Positions 34,170 through 45,718 of a stretch of 64,000 bases of DNA are shown here, in pieces. The position numbers and the translations under genes were made by a program. Positions within the stretch are counted from its first letter, which is position 1. Each line of letters starts with the position of its first letter. Below the pieces are notes generated by a model that was given only the letters and a program-made list of their open reading frames with translations, ran no database searches and was not told where the DNA came from. The DNA is from Diphasiastrum complanatum (lineage: Eukaryota > Streptophyta > Lycopodiopsida > Lycopodiales > Lycopodiaceae): contig CM055098.1 in assembly GCA_029204225.1 (NCBI GenBank), forward strand, positions 14,276,533-14,340,532, written 5' to 3'.

Positions 34170-34200
34170 TCTTTTCCATGCCAAAAGGCATATAAGACTA
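34170..34200 (-). other. LINE L2 3' terminal hairpin
   Basis: Inner stem AUGCC/GGCAU with loop UUUU (34178-34191) and outer stem GUCUU/AAGAC, in element sense. Confidence 0.6.
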
Positions 34201-34405
34201 AAGAAGTACATGTCAAGTGTGTGGTAGCCATGGGAGTGTATAAATCGTCTCCAAATTATAATAAAGAAAACACCTAATACAAACTAAAAACTAAAATAGA
34301 CATGTGTGTGCATAGTAATCATATGCAGCTGTGTCAAGATGTCAAGATTGTGCCGCTGCTGTAGAAAGATGTAATGCGAGCCACAACATGAGAAAGTACT
34401 GGAGC

Positions 34406-35386
34406 CTACCGGCGTCGTCTGTGAGCATGAGCATGCCTAGTAGTAGTACGCCTTTGCATAGGATGTCTGGTGATCCGGGTAGTAATGTGATGGTGAGAAG
34501 TACACTGTCTCTGATCTCTATGAGCATGTGAGCGGCTATCGTCCTCGTCGTCGTCATAATCCTCATCCTCAGGATCTAAAGCACGCAATCTCCGTCTAGT
34601 AAAGAATAAAGTAATCAATGGCTGTGAGGTAAACGGCTGGGGTGTCTTGTGTAAATCTCTCCGTAATATGAACATCTCATGTACCATCAAAGCAACACAT
34701 CGTGGGTCCTGATAGGCTACAAGAGAGCGTAGAGTGGTAGGCATGTCTCGAAACAAGCAATGATATCGTCCTCTGATCTCATAGTATACAGGGCACCGAA
34801 AGATAAAGTGCTCCTCAGACTCCACCTCACCTAGAGAGCATAACTGGCAAATCCGCTCCTCTCTAGGAATGCCATGGAACCTCCGAGTCTCAATGGCTAG
34901 CTTATGAGAAGACACCCTAAGCTGTCCCAGTGTGAATTTGAGGCAATGTGATAGTCCCGAATACAGGTAGCGTGGCATGACCAGGGTCCCTGATGCATCC
35001 CGCTCCAGGAAATGGGTTTGGTAGAAAGCTGGCTTAACCCCTAACTGGTTACGCCAAGTCCGCTCTAGATATGCGCGATAGAGGAATCGTCTGATATACT
35101 GATGGGTGCTCGAGGGAAGCTTTGTGATGGAGATACCATATGACTCAAGTAGGAGGTGACATGCCTGAGAGAACCATGATAACCTGTAGCCCTGATCATG
35201 AAGATGCTGTGAGGAGGATAGTGCAACCTGTATGCATTGTCCGTCGATCTTTGGTAGCGCCTGTATCCTCTGGATATAGGTAATGAGCTGAAGAGCTGCC
35301 TCGATTTGTATAGGTGGAACTGCAAACTCGGCTACGAGAATCTCACGTGGAATTGAAGGCTTCGCTCGAATCAACCGAGCTAGCAT
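34406..35386 (-). pseudogene. LINE L2 ORF2 C-terminal region
   Basis: The 326-codon frame covers the post-RT part: RLIRAKPSIPREILVAEFAVPP, THQYIRRFLYRAYLERTW, GLSHCLKFTLGQLRVSSHKLAIE, the motif CQLCSLGEVESEEHFIFRC (C-x2-C-x9-H-x4-C) and CPVYYEIRGRYHCLFRD. It ends in an acidic patch (EDEDYDDDEDD) and a His/Arg-rich tail. Uninterrupted in this copy, it shows the intact C-terminus of the family. The RT catalytic domain is absent through truncation. Confidence 0.8.
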
Positions 35387-35564
35387 AGTGGTCTGTAGCC
35401 ATGAAAGACTGGCCCAGTGTGAAGAGGGGAGACCTGTACACCATGCCTCTGTTGCATATAAAGCTATGGGGGTGACAATGGTATCAAAGAGGCGACCCTA
35501 AAAGTAGGACCTTAGAAAAGGACCCCCAGGTATGTGTAGGAAGGGACCACTTTTAGAACCTGTC

Positions 35565-35569
<5 letters not shown>

Positions 35570-35652
<83 letters not shown>

Positions 35653-35680
35653 AGAAGAAGAAGAAGAAGAAGAAGAAGAA
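35570..35680. repeat. (GA)n then (GAA)n microsatellite, tail of LINE L3
   Basis: About 80 bases of GA are followed by about ten GAA units next to the L3 3' end AGCTTTATTAATGTC. In LINE sense the tail reads (CTT)n then (CT)n. Confidence 0.95.
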
Positions 35681-35693
35681 AGCTTTATTAATG

Positions 35694-35725
35694 TCTTTTC
35701 CATGCCAAAAGGCATATAAGACAAA
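35694..35725 (-). other. LINE L3 3' terminal hairpin
   Basis: Same inner stem (AUGCC/GGCAU at 35702-35715) and outer stem as L2. Confidence 0.6.
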
Positions 35726-36040
35726 AGAAGTACATGTCAAGTATGTGGTAACCAGGAGAGCGCCTAAAGCGTCTCCAATGCTGTAATAAAGAAAAAACAT
35801 CTGGTGCAGACTAAGATAAATACATAAATGAAATACATAAATGAAAAAGCCGGTGCATGAAAATCATATGTATCCATGTCAAGAAGTCAGGACTGTGCTG
35901 ATGCTGTAGAAGGATGTGATGCGAGTTGTAACATCAGTAAGCACTGGAGCATGCTGGCGTCGTCGATGAGTATGAGGATATGTAGTGCGTCTCTGTCTAT
36001 GAGGCCTGGTGGGACGTGTAACTCTCATGGTCGCCTGAGG

Positions 36041-36977
36041 CTAGGTGGTGCGCGGTCTCTGCGTCCTGGGTCTGGGAATGTCGTCGCAATCGCTGTCAGT
36101 CATGTCTGCATCAGAACGCGATCTCCTGCGTGAGAAGAAGGATGTAATCTGGGACTGTGTGTCTGGGTAAGTATGCTGAACTGCCTGACATAGGTCCTGT
36201 TGTAAGAGGGACATCTCACGTAGCATAAGTGCCACACAACGGGGGTCCTCGTATGAGATAAGGGACCGTAGTGTAATATGTGTCTGACGAAAAAGGCCCT
36301 TTGTTTTCATAGTAAACTGGACATGTGAATGGGAAGTGCTCCTCTGACTCGACCATAGCTAATGAGCACAACTGGCAAATCCGCTCCTCTCGTGGGGTGC
36401 ACTGGAAGCGTCCAGTCTCAATAGCCAACTGATGTGAAGATACTCGAAATTGGCCCAATAGAAACCGAAGCCCGTGAGATAGTCTTGAGGTGAGGTAGTG
36501 TGGCAAAACTGGAAGTCCTACTGTGTCTAGCTCTAGAAAGTGTGTCCTGTAATAGTCGGGTTTGACCCCAAGCTGCCCCTGCCATGTCTGTCTCAGATAT
36601 GCTCTATAAAGAAAGCGTCTGATGATGTACTCATGGGTGCCTTTAGCCCGTATCATCCGAGATAACATGAGAACTTGCAGTCGTGAAATATGGGCCCAAT
36701 TCGATGATGTAAGACCCGTACACCATACTTCTGCTGCATATAGGGTTGTGGGGGTAACAAGAGTATCAAAAAGCTGGCATTTACTCGGGGCATCCCGAAT
36801 AAACCGTCTGAAACAGAAACGCTCTAACTGGACAAGGGAGCTGTGACCCTTCCCAAGTCTGGCGGAAGCTGCCTGTCGCATACCAAAGATAGGGCTTGTA
36901 ATGAGTACGCCAAGGTAAGTGTAGGAAGATACAACCTCCAAGGGCTGCTTGTCGAATTTGAGTTCCTGGCGCTGCAT
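36041..36977 (-). pseudogene. LINE L3 ORF2 post-RT region
   Basis: It contains SSYTYLGVLITSPIFGMRQAA, a deleted joint, IIRRFLYRAYLRQTW, GLRFLLGQFRVSSHQLAIE, the motif CQLCSLAMVESEEHFPFTC and a frameshift after CPVYYENKG. The ending is acidic then His/Arg-rich. Compared with L1 and L2 the segment between RMIRAK and the Y-I-R-R-F block is missing. Confidence 0.75.
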
Positions 36978-36989
36978 AAGTATGTAGTC

Positions 36990-38094
36990 CAGGTATGAGG
37001 TTAGTGAGGGGAGGAGGTGGGGTACGAGGAATGAATTCCCTCCAGAAGGCGCCAGTGGAGGAACTACAAAGGGAATCGACTAGGCTTTTCCCTTTTTGGG
37101 TTTCATACACTTGTTTCTTCTGGCGGAGGGTGTGATGGAGATCGACGAGCTGCATGGAGAAGATGTGTGTTATGAAGTCTAGCTTGGGTGACTTGGAGAT
37201 GAAGGAAACGACATTCGGCGTCAACCAGGGTGGTCGGATGGGGTGTGACGAAGTGGGTGGGCGTCGATGTGGTTTGGAGGGAAAGGAAGATGATGCAGAA
37301 TTATGGAGTGAAGTGGTAAGGAGGGTAGCTTGTGTTTCTAACGGTGTGTGGTGTGGGAAACGACGAAGAAATGAGTTGACGGCCTCCTGGTATGTCTGGA
37401 TGTGGGAATGATCAAAAGTGTACTTGGGTGCGCGGGAGATGAGTGGAATAATGGGTGGTTGGAAGGTCGGGATGGAGCCCATACTGAAAGATAGGAAGGA
37501 GTGATCGGATAGGGTGGTGTGAAGAATCTGGAAAGCGGACAGGAGTGGGATAAAAACGATAGGGCCCATCCCGTCCTCTGAGGTCCTGGTGATACCAATG
37601 TCCTCGCAAGCAATAGCTCGTGTACGTAAGATGTCATCCGTGTCATGAAAATCCACCTGTCTGGTAGCGGTCCTGGCATTAAAGTCACCAGTGAGAAGGA
37701 CATAACCCCGATCCGTGAATTTGACAATGTCTGCTAAAAGATTAGCATAGGGAGAACCTGATCCGTCCACAAAAGAGGAAGACTCTAGAGGAAAGTAGCA
37801 GGCAGCAATGAAGAGATCCCTATCCAAACCAATAGCTCATCCAGTAATGTGAACCCATATGTATCGTGCCTGTCCATCATGTCGGATAAACTCTATCGCT
37901 GACTGTAATGACTCCCGATAAAGACATGCCACTCTGCCTGAACTTTTGCCACTCGCTAATCGCGTCTCTGTCCTGTAAACTGAATCCCATCTGTAGGCTA
38001 CAAATGTGGAAAGTCCTCGCTCTGGGCTCTCGTGTGTCTCCATAAAGAAAAGTATATCTCTATCTGAGATGAAGTCGATAAGATCTCTAGCCAT
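36990..38094 (-). pseudogene. LINE L3 ORF2 APE endonuclease
   Basis: Visible motifs are DILFFMETHES (catalytic E of the N/E motifs), SSGRVACLYRE, RYIWVHITG, a stop near 37837, DLFIAACYFP, VLLTGDFNART and TLSDHSFLSF. The C-terminal linker continues to FWREFIPRT. The segment normally holding the S-V-I-D motif is shortened. The RT that should follow is deleted. Confidence 0.75.
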
Positions 38095-38189
38095 GGATGG
38101 TGAGTGTATGCCGTTGCAGTTCCATACTCCAAGCTGCAGGTGGTGTGGAGGGGGTCCCGGGATGCTCCCATTCCCAGGGACCCCACTTT

Positions 38190-38270
38190 CCTATAGGCTG
38201 TTTCCGGATGTAGTACCATTGAGGTACCGAACAGCTCCATCCCGATAGATCACTTGTCTTCCAGTTCATG
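38190..38270 (-). pseudogene. LINE L3 ORF1 end, hAT side
   Basis: RQVIYRDGAVRYLN followed by a stop resembles the L1 ORF1 C-terminus (RVVFTNGNPRFFSKRQ). It supports a single ORF1 split by the hAT element. Confidence 0.5.
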
Positions 38271-38452
38271 CAGTGTTTCATTGAAACGCGTTTCGAACGC
38301 TGAAACGGGTTCGAACGGAACGTACGAAACGACCCCATTTCGAAACGGCGTTTTGTTGTTCGAAACGACTGGTGAAAATCCGCAAATCTTTTTGCGATAC
38401 AGCGGGGGCCCGAGAGGTGGGTGTTTTCACTTTTTGGCACGTTAGAAAAACC

Positions 38453-38566
<114 letters not shown>

Positions 38567-38964
38567 AGTGTGTGAGTGTTTGTGTGTTTGTGTGTTTGTG
38601 TGCATTGTGAAGTAGAGGGAGTGTGTGCGTGTGTGACGTGTGTGAACTTTCAACTTTGAGTGTGGTGGTGTGTTTGCGTGTTTGTGTGTGTGGTGGTGTG
38701 TTAAACTGTGTTTGTGTTTGTGTGTGTGCACTGTGTGGTGTGTGTGTGTGTGAGTCTTGAGATTGTCGTGACATGTGTGTGTGTGTGTGAGATTGAGAGA
38801 GAGAGAGTCGAGAGAGAGAGGATAGGGATAGATTGAGGATAGATTGAGGTTACAACTTAGAGCATAGGTTTACCGTTTTGAAATTAGAATTTAGGATTAG
38901 TTTTTAATTTGAAGTCTGAATTTAATACAGTTATTGTTTTGTTGACACTAGATAGCTATTAGCA

Positions 38965-41423
38965 ATGCCCAGACAACGGGATCCCTTATGGGATCACGTC
39001 ACCCTTAATTCAGGTTATGGCACATCAGGCACGAAGAAGTGGACTTGCAAGTATTGCGGGAACACTTATGGAGGTGGCCCCGTTCAAATCAGGGCGCATC
39101 TTTTATGTCTTCGAGGATATGAGATCGTCGTTTGCACTCAGGCCGCAGAGTCAGAGGATTGTCGGGATCGGGGACGACTCTCCTGCTACTACTTCAGGCA
39201 CAGGTGATTCTTGAATCTTGTTTGATCAATGACATTGATTGAAAATTTGAAATTTGATCTAAAGCTTTAAACTTTGATTACAATTTACTAATGAGTAATT
39301 AGTGACTGTTCCCTGAGCTCTCTCACTGACTATAATTTATTACCTAAAGCCTGCTGCGTAACTAGTAAGTTGCAACACCAATGTTATTGTTACAGGTGCG
39401 GCGCGCCGAGATTCCCCATTGCAGTCGGCACTAGCTCCGCTGCAACATCCATTCCACCTTCTTCTTCTGGAGAGACTCCTGCAGTGCTAGTTGGTGGGGC
39501 CGGCAGTAGTGCTATTGGTAGCACTGTTAGGGGACGTGGTCGAGGACATGTGAGAGGCAGGGATGTTTTTGTGGCAGCCTTCCAGCAGTCGCATAGGGAT
39601 GCAGCTGCTATTGCTGTTAGGAGGTGCTTTTACTTGTGTGACCTCCCTTTTCATGTGGCACAGACCCTTGCATGGAGGGATATGATGCGAGCAGTATCTC
39701 GTATCGGTGTTGAGTGGGAGGGCCCGACCATGGAGCAGTTGAGGACGAGAGAGCTACATGCTGAGCGGCAGTCTGTGGATGCTGACCTACAGCCCATTAG
39801 GAAGTCATGGGCGAGATATACCTGTATATCAGGTTCTATTCCACCTTGGATCTCTTGAGGCCTGCCCCCACTAGGTAACCAAGTTCCAACTTCCAACCTG
39901 ACAACCTGTTTCCAATTTTTTGATTTGAAAATTGCAATTTTGTTTTAGCTTCAAGTTTCAGTGCTCATAGAATTTGAATTTTGCTATATAGTATAGCCTG
40001 CTTGTTGCCTATAGGCTATGACCAATTACAAATCTTATTTCATGATTTTCATTCTAGGTTTGCCTATATGCTCATTGTTTTGGAGCGGCTCATAAAAGTG
40101 CATGGAAGCTTGATAATGACAGTGGTTTCACCCCATTGGGCAGAGTGGGGCCGATCACGAGAGGCCAAGGCCAGGAGATTTGAGGCGATCGTGATGGGGA
40201 CTTTATTTTGGGATAATGCACGCTCCATTGTCATATCCATGCAGCCTATCTATAGTGTGCTTCGCCTTACTGATAGAGAGGGTTCCACCTTAGGCCTTCT
40301 TTATGAGTTTATGGATAAGCTGGGAGAGCAGCTTCAGAGTTGCACCACCATGGCTCCTAACGGGTATATTACTAGAGTCTAGTAACTACGTTAAAAGTTT
40401 CAAAGTTGATTCTTGAATCTTCAATGTTCATTGACATTCATGATTAGAAGTTAGTTAAAACTTAATAGTTCTTGAATCTTGAGACTTGAATGATCAAGCC
40501 TCAAACTTCACTCTTGAGTCTTGCGCAGCTGGAGAGGTTGGTGTATGTGCATGCCAACCTACGGCTTGTGAAGAAGCTGAGAGAGACTGGGGAGCCCATA
40601 CAGGTAATGAATCATGATTCATGATTAAATCATTAATCTGAATTCTATAGAGTCTAGTATGTACCATGAATCATGATTTGTCTAGATAGTAAAGTCTAGA
40701 CTCTACACTAAGAAGTTAGAACCTTCAGGCTTCAAGTTTCAACTTTCAACATTTACATTCTAAATTTGCTATTTTTCTAAATCGTTTACCAGTATTTACT
40801 ATTGAGAATCGAAATCTTGGTTTAATTTCAATTTTCGTAGGTTAATCCCGATGAGATCAACGTGGCAAAGGTTCCGGACTTGCCACCAAGATCACAAGAG
40901 GAGGATGTCTATGCTCTACTCCATCGGGAGGCCTAAGCAGCTGCAGGTTGATTTCGATGCCCAATTCCTCGATTCACTGCGTTACATTAGTAGGCTTTTA
41001 GTACTTTGAAATTTTGTGGAAAATTGAAATACTAGATAGTAGATTACTAGATTGTAAATTGTAATTACTAATTTGTAATTTGTAAATTGTAAGTTAAAAC
41101 TTAAAAGTAATATGACATGTCGAGACTCGAGAGTCGAGCCTAAGTCCTGATTCCAATTGCCTTGTGTGCATTGCGCAGGGCCTACCACTCGAGCTGCAGC
41201 ACGCAGGACCAGGAGCGCAGGAGAGGGCCCGAGCCATGCAGCAGTCTCAGACACCTCTGAGAGTCCCTCTAGCTCTGACTCAGATGAGGAATCCGCCACT
41301 GAGGGTGAGGGATCGAATGAGGAGGATGAGGGTGACTCTGATGATGGGGAGGATGACATTGAGCCTGAGGACATGCCAGTGCCTCCACGACGACAGCGTC
41401 CGTGGCGGGCAGCTAGAGGCTAG
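38965..41423 (+). pseudogene. hAT transposase (BED finger, exons, core deleted)
   Basis: Exon 1 has a BED zinc finger: DPLWDHVTLNSGY, CKYCGNTYGGG, IRAHLL and IVVC (C-x2-C...H...C). An exon from about 39396 (acceptor TTACAG) encodes DVFVAAFQQSHRDAAAIAVRRCF, DLPFHVAQTLAWRDMM and ADLQPIRKSW, the N-terminal hAT region. Then EAIVMGTLFWDNARSIVISMQPIYSVLRLTD (40181 on) is the conserved late segment. LERLVYVHANLRLVKKL (about 40530, donor CAG|GTAATG) and VNPDEINVAKVPDLPPR (about 40842) follow. The last exon is strongly acidic (DEESATEGEGSNEEDEGD). The catalytic RNase H-like stretch with the first Asp, normally after ...W, is missing between 39830 and 40050. Confidence 0.75.
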
Positions 41424-42310
41424 AGCCTGGATGGGCATTGGGGGGGGGGGCACTCACTGCTCAGTACTCACTGCTCAGCATAGATCATAGATGATAGTTA
41501 TTAGTGGCATACTCTAGGCTGAGGGCTCTAGCATAGTAGTTATACATATTATTGTTTACATATGATAGTTGACTTCAGACTCATGGGGCCTCAGGCTTGA
41601 GCCTTGAGGGCTGAGGCCACGCTTGACACTCTTGTTATTTATGCAGCATGATAGCATCATTGCTTTTACAGTTTACTTTAAAGTTTAAAGTTTAAACTTT
41701 TGACTCTTGAATTGTAAATTGTAATTTGTGATTCATTGAAGTCTGATTTGTAAATTCAAAATTGTTAGTAGTTACTTATTACTAGTTAGAACTTACTACT
41801 TACTACTTAGAAGTTAGAACTTAGTGCCCACTGCCAACTTGAAGTTACTTCCAAGTTAGTGGTCAATGCATTGTAATTTGTAATTTGTAAGTTGTAAGTT
41901 GTAACTTCAAACTTGTAAGTACTAACTAGTAACTTCTAAGTAGTAAGTAGTAAGTAGTAAGTAGTAAGTTGAAAGTTGAAAGTTCTAACTTCTATAGATA
42001 ATAGTTATTAGTTTGTAAGTTGTAACTTTACAATTACTGTTTAAACTTTACAATTTTTGGAAGTTCTTGGATGTTTGAAAATTGAGACTGTAATATGTAT
42101 GATGAATGGTGACAATATCAATAATTGACTGAGGAAAGTGTCAAGTGAGCACTGAGTCGTGACCAGTTGGCAGTGACCACATATTGAATCCTGATACTAC
42201 AGCTTCTCCTCTTGAATTGCATTCTCTAGAGCATTCTCATGAAATTGGATGTATCTACTTGTTACCGGACTGTCTATGACATGTGTAAACCCTCAAAAAC
42301 ACATTCAAAA
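41424..42310. other. hAT 3' non-coding region
   Basis: A G10 run at about 41441-41450, then AT-rich sequence with many overlapping GTAAGTAGTAAGTAG and AACTTGTAAGT-type words (41660-42060). These form a simple-sequence-like, partly palindromic stretch. No gene. Confidence 0.5.
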
Positions 42311-42390
42311 AAAAAAAATCCCGTTTCGAACCAGAACCAGTCGTTTCAAACGCGTTTCGAAACGACGTATGAAACGAGCCCTCGAAATAT

Positions 42391-42880
42391 CGTCCAGTAG
42401 CTTTGGCGGTTTGGAATGCTTGATGTCTTTCTTCAACCTGGATATAGGTAAGGTCATCATCCATGAAGATCTTGGTGTCTTTCAACTTGGCTCTTTTCCG
42501 TAAGATTTCTTTACGATACCTAAGTGACGTAAAGCGGAGGACCAAAGTAGTGGTGTCTTTTTTGGTGTGCCATGCTGTATCAAAACCATCTGCATTGTGT
42601 CCTAGGGTGGTACATAGAAATCTTTTTGCTTCTTCAATGGCGTTTTGGGTATCGACAATGCCTCGTACCCTATTATTGAGAGCCTTGGAATCTCAAAGTT
42701 TTTCTTCCGTAAGAGTAGCGGAAATGAACGATGAAAGAGGGGCAGACTTACTTCCGCCATCAGCTGTCCAAGGTGAGTTGGTACCTTTACCATTGGTGAG
42801 AGTAGAAGCCCATGTTTTGGTTGATTCTTTGTGTTAGCTCAACTGCTGTTCCAGGTCTTGTAACTGAACATGTTAACTTG
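42391..42880 (-). pseudogene. LINE L3 ORF1, hAT far side
   Basis: LRKRAKLKDTKIFMDDDLTYIQVEERHQAFQTAKA matches the C-terminal domain of L1 ORF1 (RRTLRGSQIYIDDDLTHCQWLQRKTIIQEARTK). Upstream, two further frames hold remnants of the RRM-like part. Similarity ends near 42880, so L3 is 5'-truncated. Confidence 0.6.
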
Positions 42881-44760
42881 GTATATGACTCATCTGGCAA
42901 CACCACCCTACAGTTGGAAAGATATTGTCTACCAAGTCATGGTACATTTTGATTGGAAATCTCTTTTTAGAATCCTTGTCTTGGAACTCACTCTCCATAA
43001 TATGACCTTGTGAGTTGGAGAACTTTTGTCTAAGCCTCAACGTGCATTCATGCAATAATCCTTGTCCTAGAACTTACTCTTCATCATGGTACCTTTGTGA
43101 GTGGGGGAGCTTTTGCCTGTACGCCTCAACTTGCATCAAACCTTAGAGTCGGTTGCATGCGTACATTCATGGAAACAATCATCACAAAGGCTAGTCTAGG
43201 TTACAAGATCAATATGCATTGCTTAAAAGAGTCAAGCATAACAAGACAATTTGCATTGATATTTGACTGAGCTACATCAGGTCATACGATCTATTATACG
43301 AGACCATAAAAGAGTTCATACAAAATACAAGCAGGTCAATAAGCTAACCGAAACTTGCTATTTACCTTTTCTTACCAAACATCATAGGCCGGTGTGAGCC
43401 ATTTCAATATTTACAATTTAGAATTTACAAGTCCAACGTGTTCACGCTAAGGCAAGAATATAAGTACATGACATCTTGGGATTTGCAATTTGTGTTGCTT
43501 GTTCATTAACAACTAATTTAAGTTACTCCTTCCCCAGTTAGTTGCAAGGTAGTAACACCACAGTGGGGCTTCTAGCCAAGAGTTTAGGTTGAGAAACTTA
43601 GTCAATATCTGTAGATTTGCAAGATGATCAATGTGTTTTTTAAATCCACTAAAGGAATGGCTTAAGTTGAGAGTTGACCTAACTACTCATCCCTCACTTT
43701 TGTTGTCATTCTAGAGAGCATGTCTTGTCTTCTTTCAAGGTATTGTAGGCCATAACCTATATGCTAATCATAAAATGCCAAAGCCATGGAAGACTCGTAT
43801 AGTACTTCAGACCTTGTTCACAATGTGATGACATAGGGTTTTATGGTGGATCTAGCCAAGGCAACTGTGGTTTGTGGATGGCTGAAGACGTATAGAGATT
43901 CATTACTTGTGATCATATCCTAGAATCCCCAAATTTTTTTGCAAGTCCATCAAAGTTTACTCTAAGCATCTGCGTCCTTTTTATGGACCAATTACATGGG
44001 TAGTAGCACGGTGAAGTCCTCAAGTATAGGATAGCTTGGGGCCTTGAAAAGGGTAGTTTTCCCTAGAGAAGGATGCAAGTTGCATTGCCATATGGGCGAT
44101 GTTAAGATTGGAGGATAGGTCAATTGCCTTTGACAATGAAGCTCACTCCTACTTATTAAAAGTATGCTGCAACAAGAAATTGCTGCGAAAAAGTTCATAC
44201 ACCAATATGTGGTGTTGTAGAACATTTGTCCACAACGATCATTATAACGGAAACTGTGTTGTAGTTATCCCTAGTTAAGGGCTGCCAAGCTAGGTAGCTG
44301 GGGCTGTTAACTACCGTGGAAGTTTGATAATTGGAAAGGATAAGAGATCAAAGGACATAGATTGATGTCAAAGGAAAATGTGCTGGTTGATGGACTACAT
44401 GATCTACTATATTAGTTGAGCTTTTTTGGCAGTCAATGATCTCAAGCAGTTCAAAGAAACTCAGTATAAGATTCATGCTATATATGTCGTCTAGCACTGA
44501 AGCTTAATAATTATGCATTTAAGTCTATTTTTCTCAATGCGTTACTTCTATCATGATTGATGTACGTACTAATTGCTTTGTAGATTTGAGAATCAAGAGG
44601 TTGAGAGCATGACGGTTGAGATTACACTGATACTACTTGTAACCTGTCAATATCTGCTACCATCATGTGTTACATGTATAATTGTGGCATTTGTAAAATG
44701 GATGCAAGATGTGCACATTTGTGAAGCAATTAATCTGTTAACAGTTTCAAATCTATGGAC
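42881..44760. other. Unassigned intron 3 sequence
   Basis: No gene, repeat boundary or RNA is recognised. 42900-43140 has a local near-duplication (CTTGTC(T/C)(T/A)TGGAACT(C/T)ACTCT...GTGAGT(T/G)GG...AACTTTTGTC/AGCTTTTGCC). A 77-codon minus frame at 43992-44225 has no known match. Confidence 0.35.
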
Positions 44761-44933
44761 CAGACATGAGGGTCCGGGCCGGAAAGCCCGCGTTCGCGTC
44801 TGGAGCCCGGACCCGGACGCGGGGTCGGACGCGTCCTTTTTAAATTTTTTTTTTTGACTGGACGCGTCCACGCTTCAGACGCATTTAAAAAAAAAAAACA
44901 AAAGGCGCGGGCATCGAACTGTTCCGCAGAAGC

Positions 44934-45024
<91 letters not shown>

Positions 45025-45307
45025 TGTTTGTGTGTGTGTGTGTGATGATTGTGTGTGTGGTAATTTATGTATGTGTGTGTGTGTGTGTGTGTGTGGATAT
45101 TGTTGATTTGTGTGCATACAGATGTGTGTGTGTGTGGTGATTTGTGTGAGAGAGAGAGAGGAAGAGACAGAGAGTGTGAGGGACACAGAGAGAGAGGATT
45201 TGTGTGTGCGCGCGTGTACGAGACATGGTGGGCTAGTGCCTGTATTTTTTTTGTTTTTTTGAAAAAAAAAATTGAAAATCGTGGACGCGTCCGGACGATT
45301 ATTTTTG
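44761..45307 (+). mobile_element. GC-rich hAT-like non-autonomous element
   Basis: It starts CAGACATGAGGGTCCGGGCCGG (shared with 13003) and ends, reverse-complemented, CAAAAATAATCGTCCGGACGCG. This gives imperfect ends CA(N)9GTCCGG. Inside are repeated GGACGCGTCC palindromes, oligo-A, (GA)n at 44936-45020, GT-rich stretches, a second GA patch, and an inverted oligo-T/A near 45248-45270. At about 550 bp without coding capacity it looks like a deletion derivative of a hAT-type element. It directly abuts the PLE. Confidence 0.5.
44936..45020. repeat. (GA)n microsatellite inside the GC-rich element
   Basis: About 84 bases of GA followed by a GT-rich stretch, the same order as in the hAT 5' region. 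Confidence 0.9.
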
Positions 45308-45718
45308 TCTAGTATTTTGTCTTTGTTTCGGTAACATGTATACATATTATGATCCTTCTTATTTATTTTATTTTATAGTTTTGTTTTAATTTCAATTAGG
45401 TTTATAAATTTATAAATTTTAAATTTTGAATTTTATTTTTTTTTCTGAATTATTATTATTTTTTCTTTCTTCTCACTGGTTGTCGTTTGCTTCTTAGTCA
45501 ACACTGGGTCTACCCAAGTGAATCCGGATTCTTTCAAAACCCAATTAGAAACTTATGCTTGGGTACTGATGAGTCCAAGCTATGCTGTTTGGCTAAGGTT
45601 TCTTGTTTATTGAATTTTATATTATTGTTTTGACTTAGATCCTTTGACTTTGAGTTGCTCGTATATTGTTTCTAAGCTTTACCTTATGACATCACTGACT
45701 TCTCTATATGAATTTGTG
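45308..45718 (+). repeat. PLE left pseudo-LTR
   Basis: From TCTAGTATTTTGTCTTTG to TCTCTATATGAATTTGTG. It contains CTGATGAG at 45566-45573 inside a local fold (GCTTGG...CCAAGC). It ends GTGTGCAG|A, a possible splice acceptor before the RT frame. Confidence 0.8.

Larger units (their letters stand above)
34107..35569 (-). mobile_element. LINE L2, 5'-truncated
   Basis: It begins within late RT (VVPSYTYLGVLF), loses a segment, and continues as DTIVTPIALYATE... into the long C-terminal frame and the 3' UTR, hairpin and (CT)n tail at 34107-34158. Its truncated 5' end directly abuts the tail of L3. Confidence 0.85.

Noticed and set aside
44573-44690. Open frame after TTTGTAG that could be an exon (RFENQEVESMTVEI)
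   Set aside because: No similarity to HDA15 and not needed for phase; probably chance in AT-rich intron.
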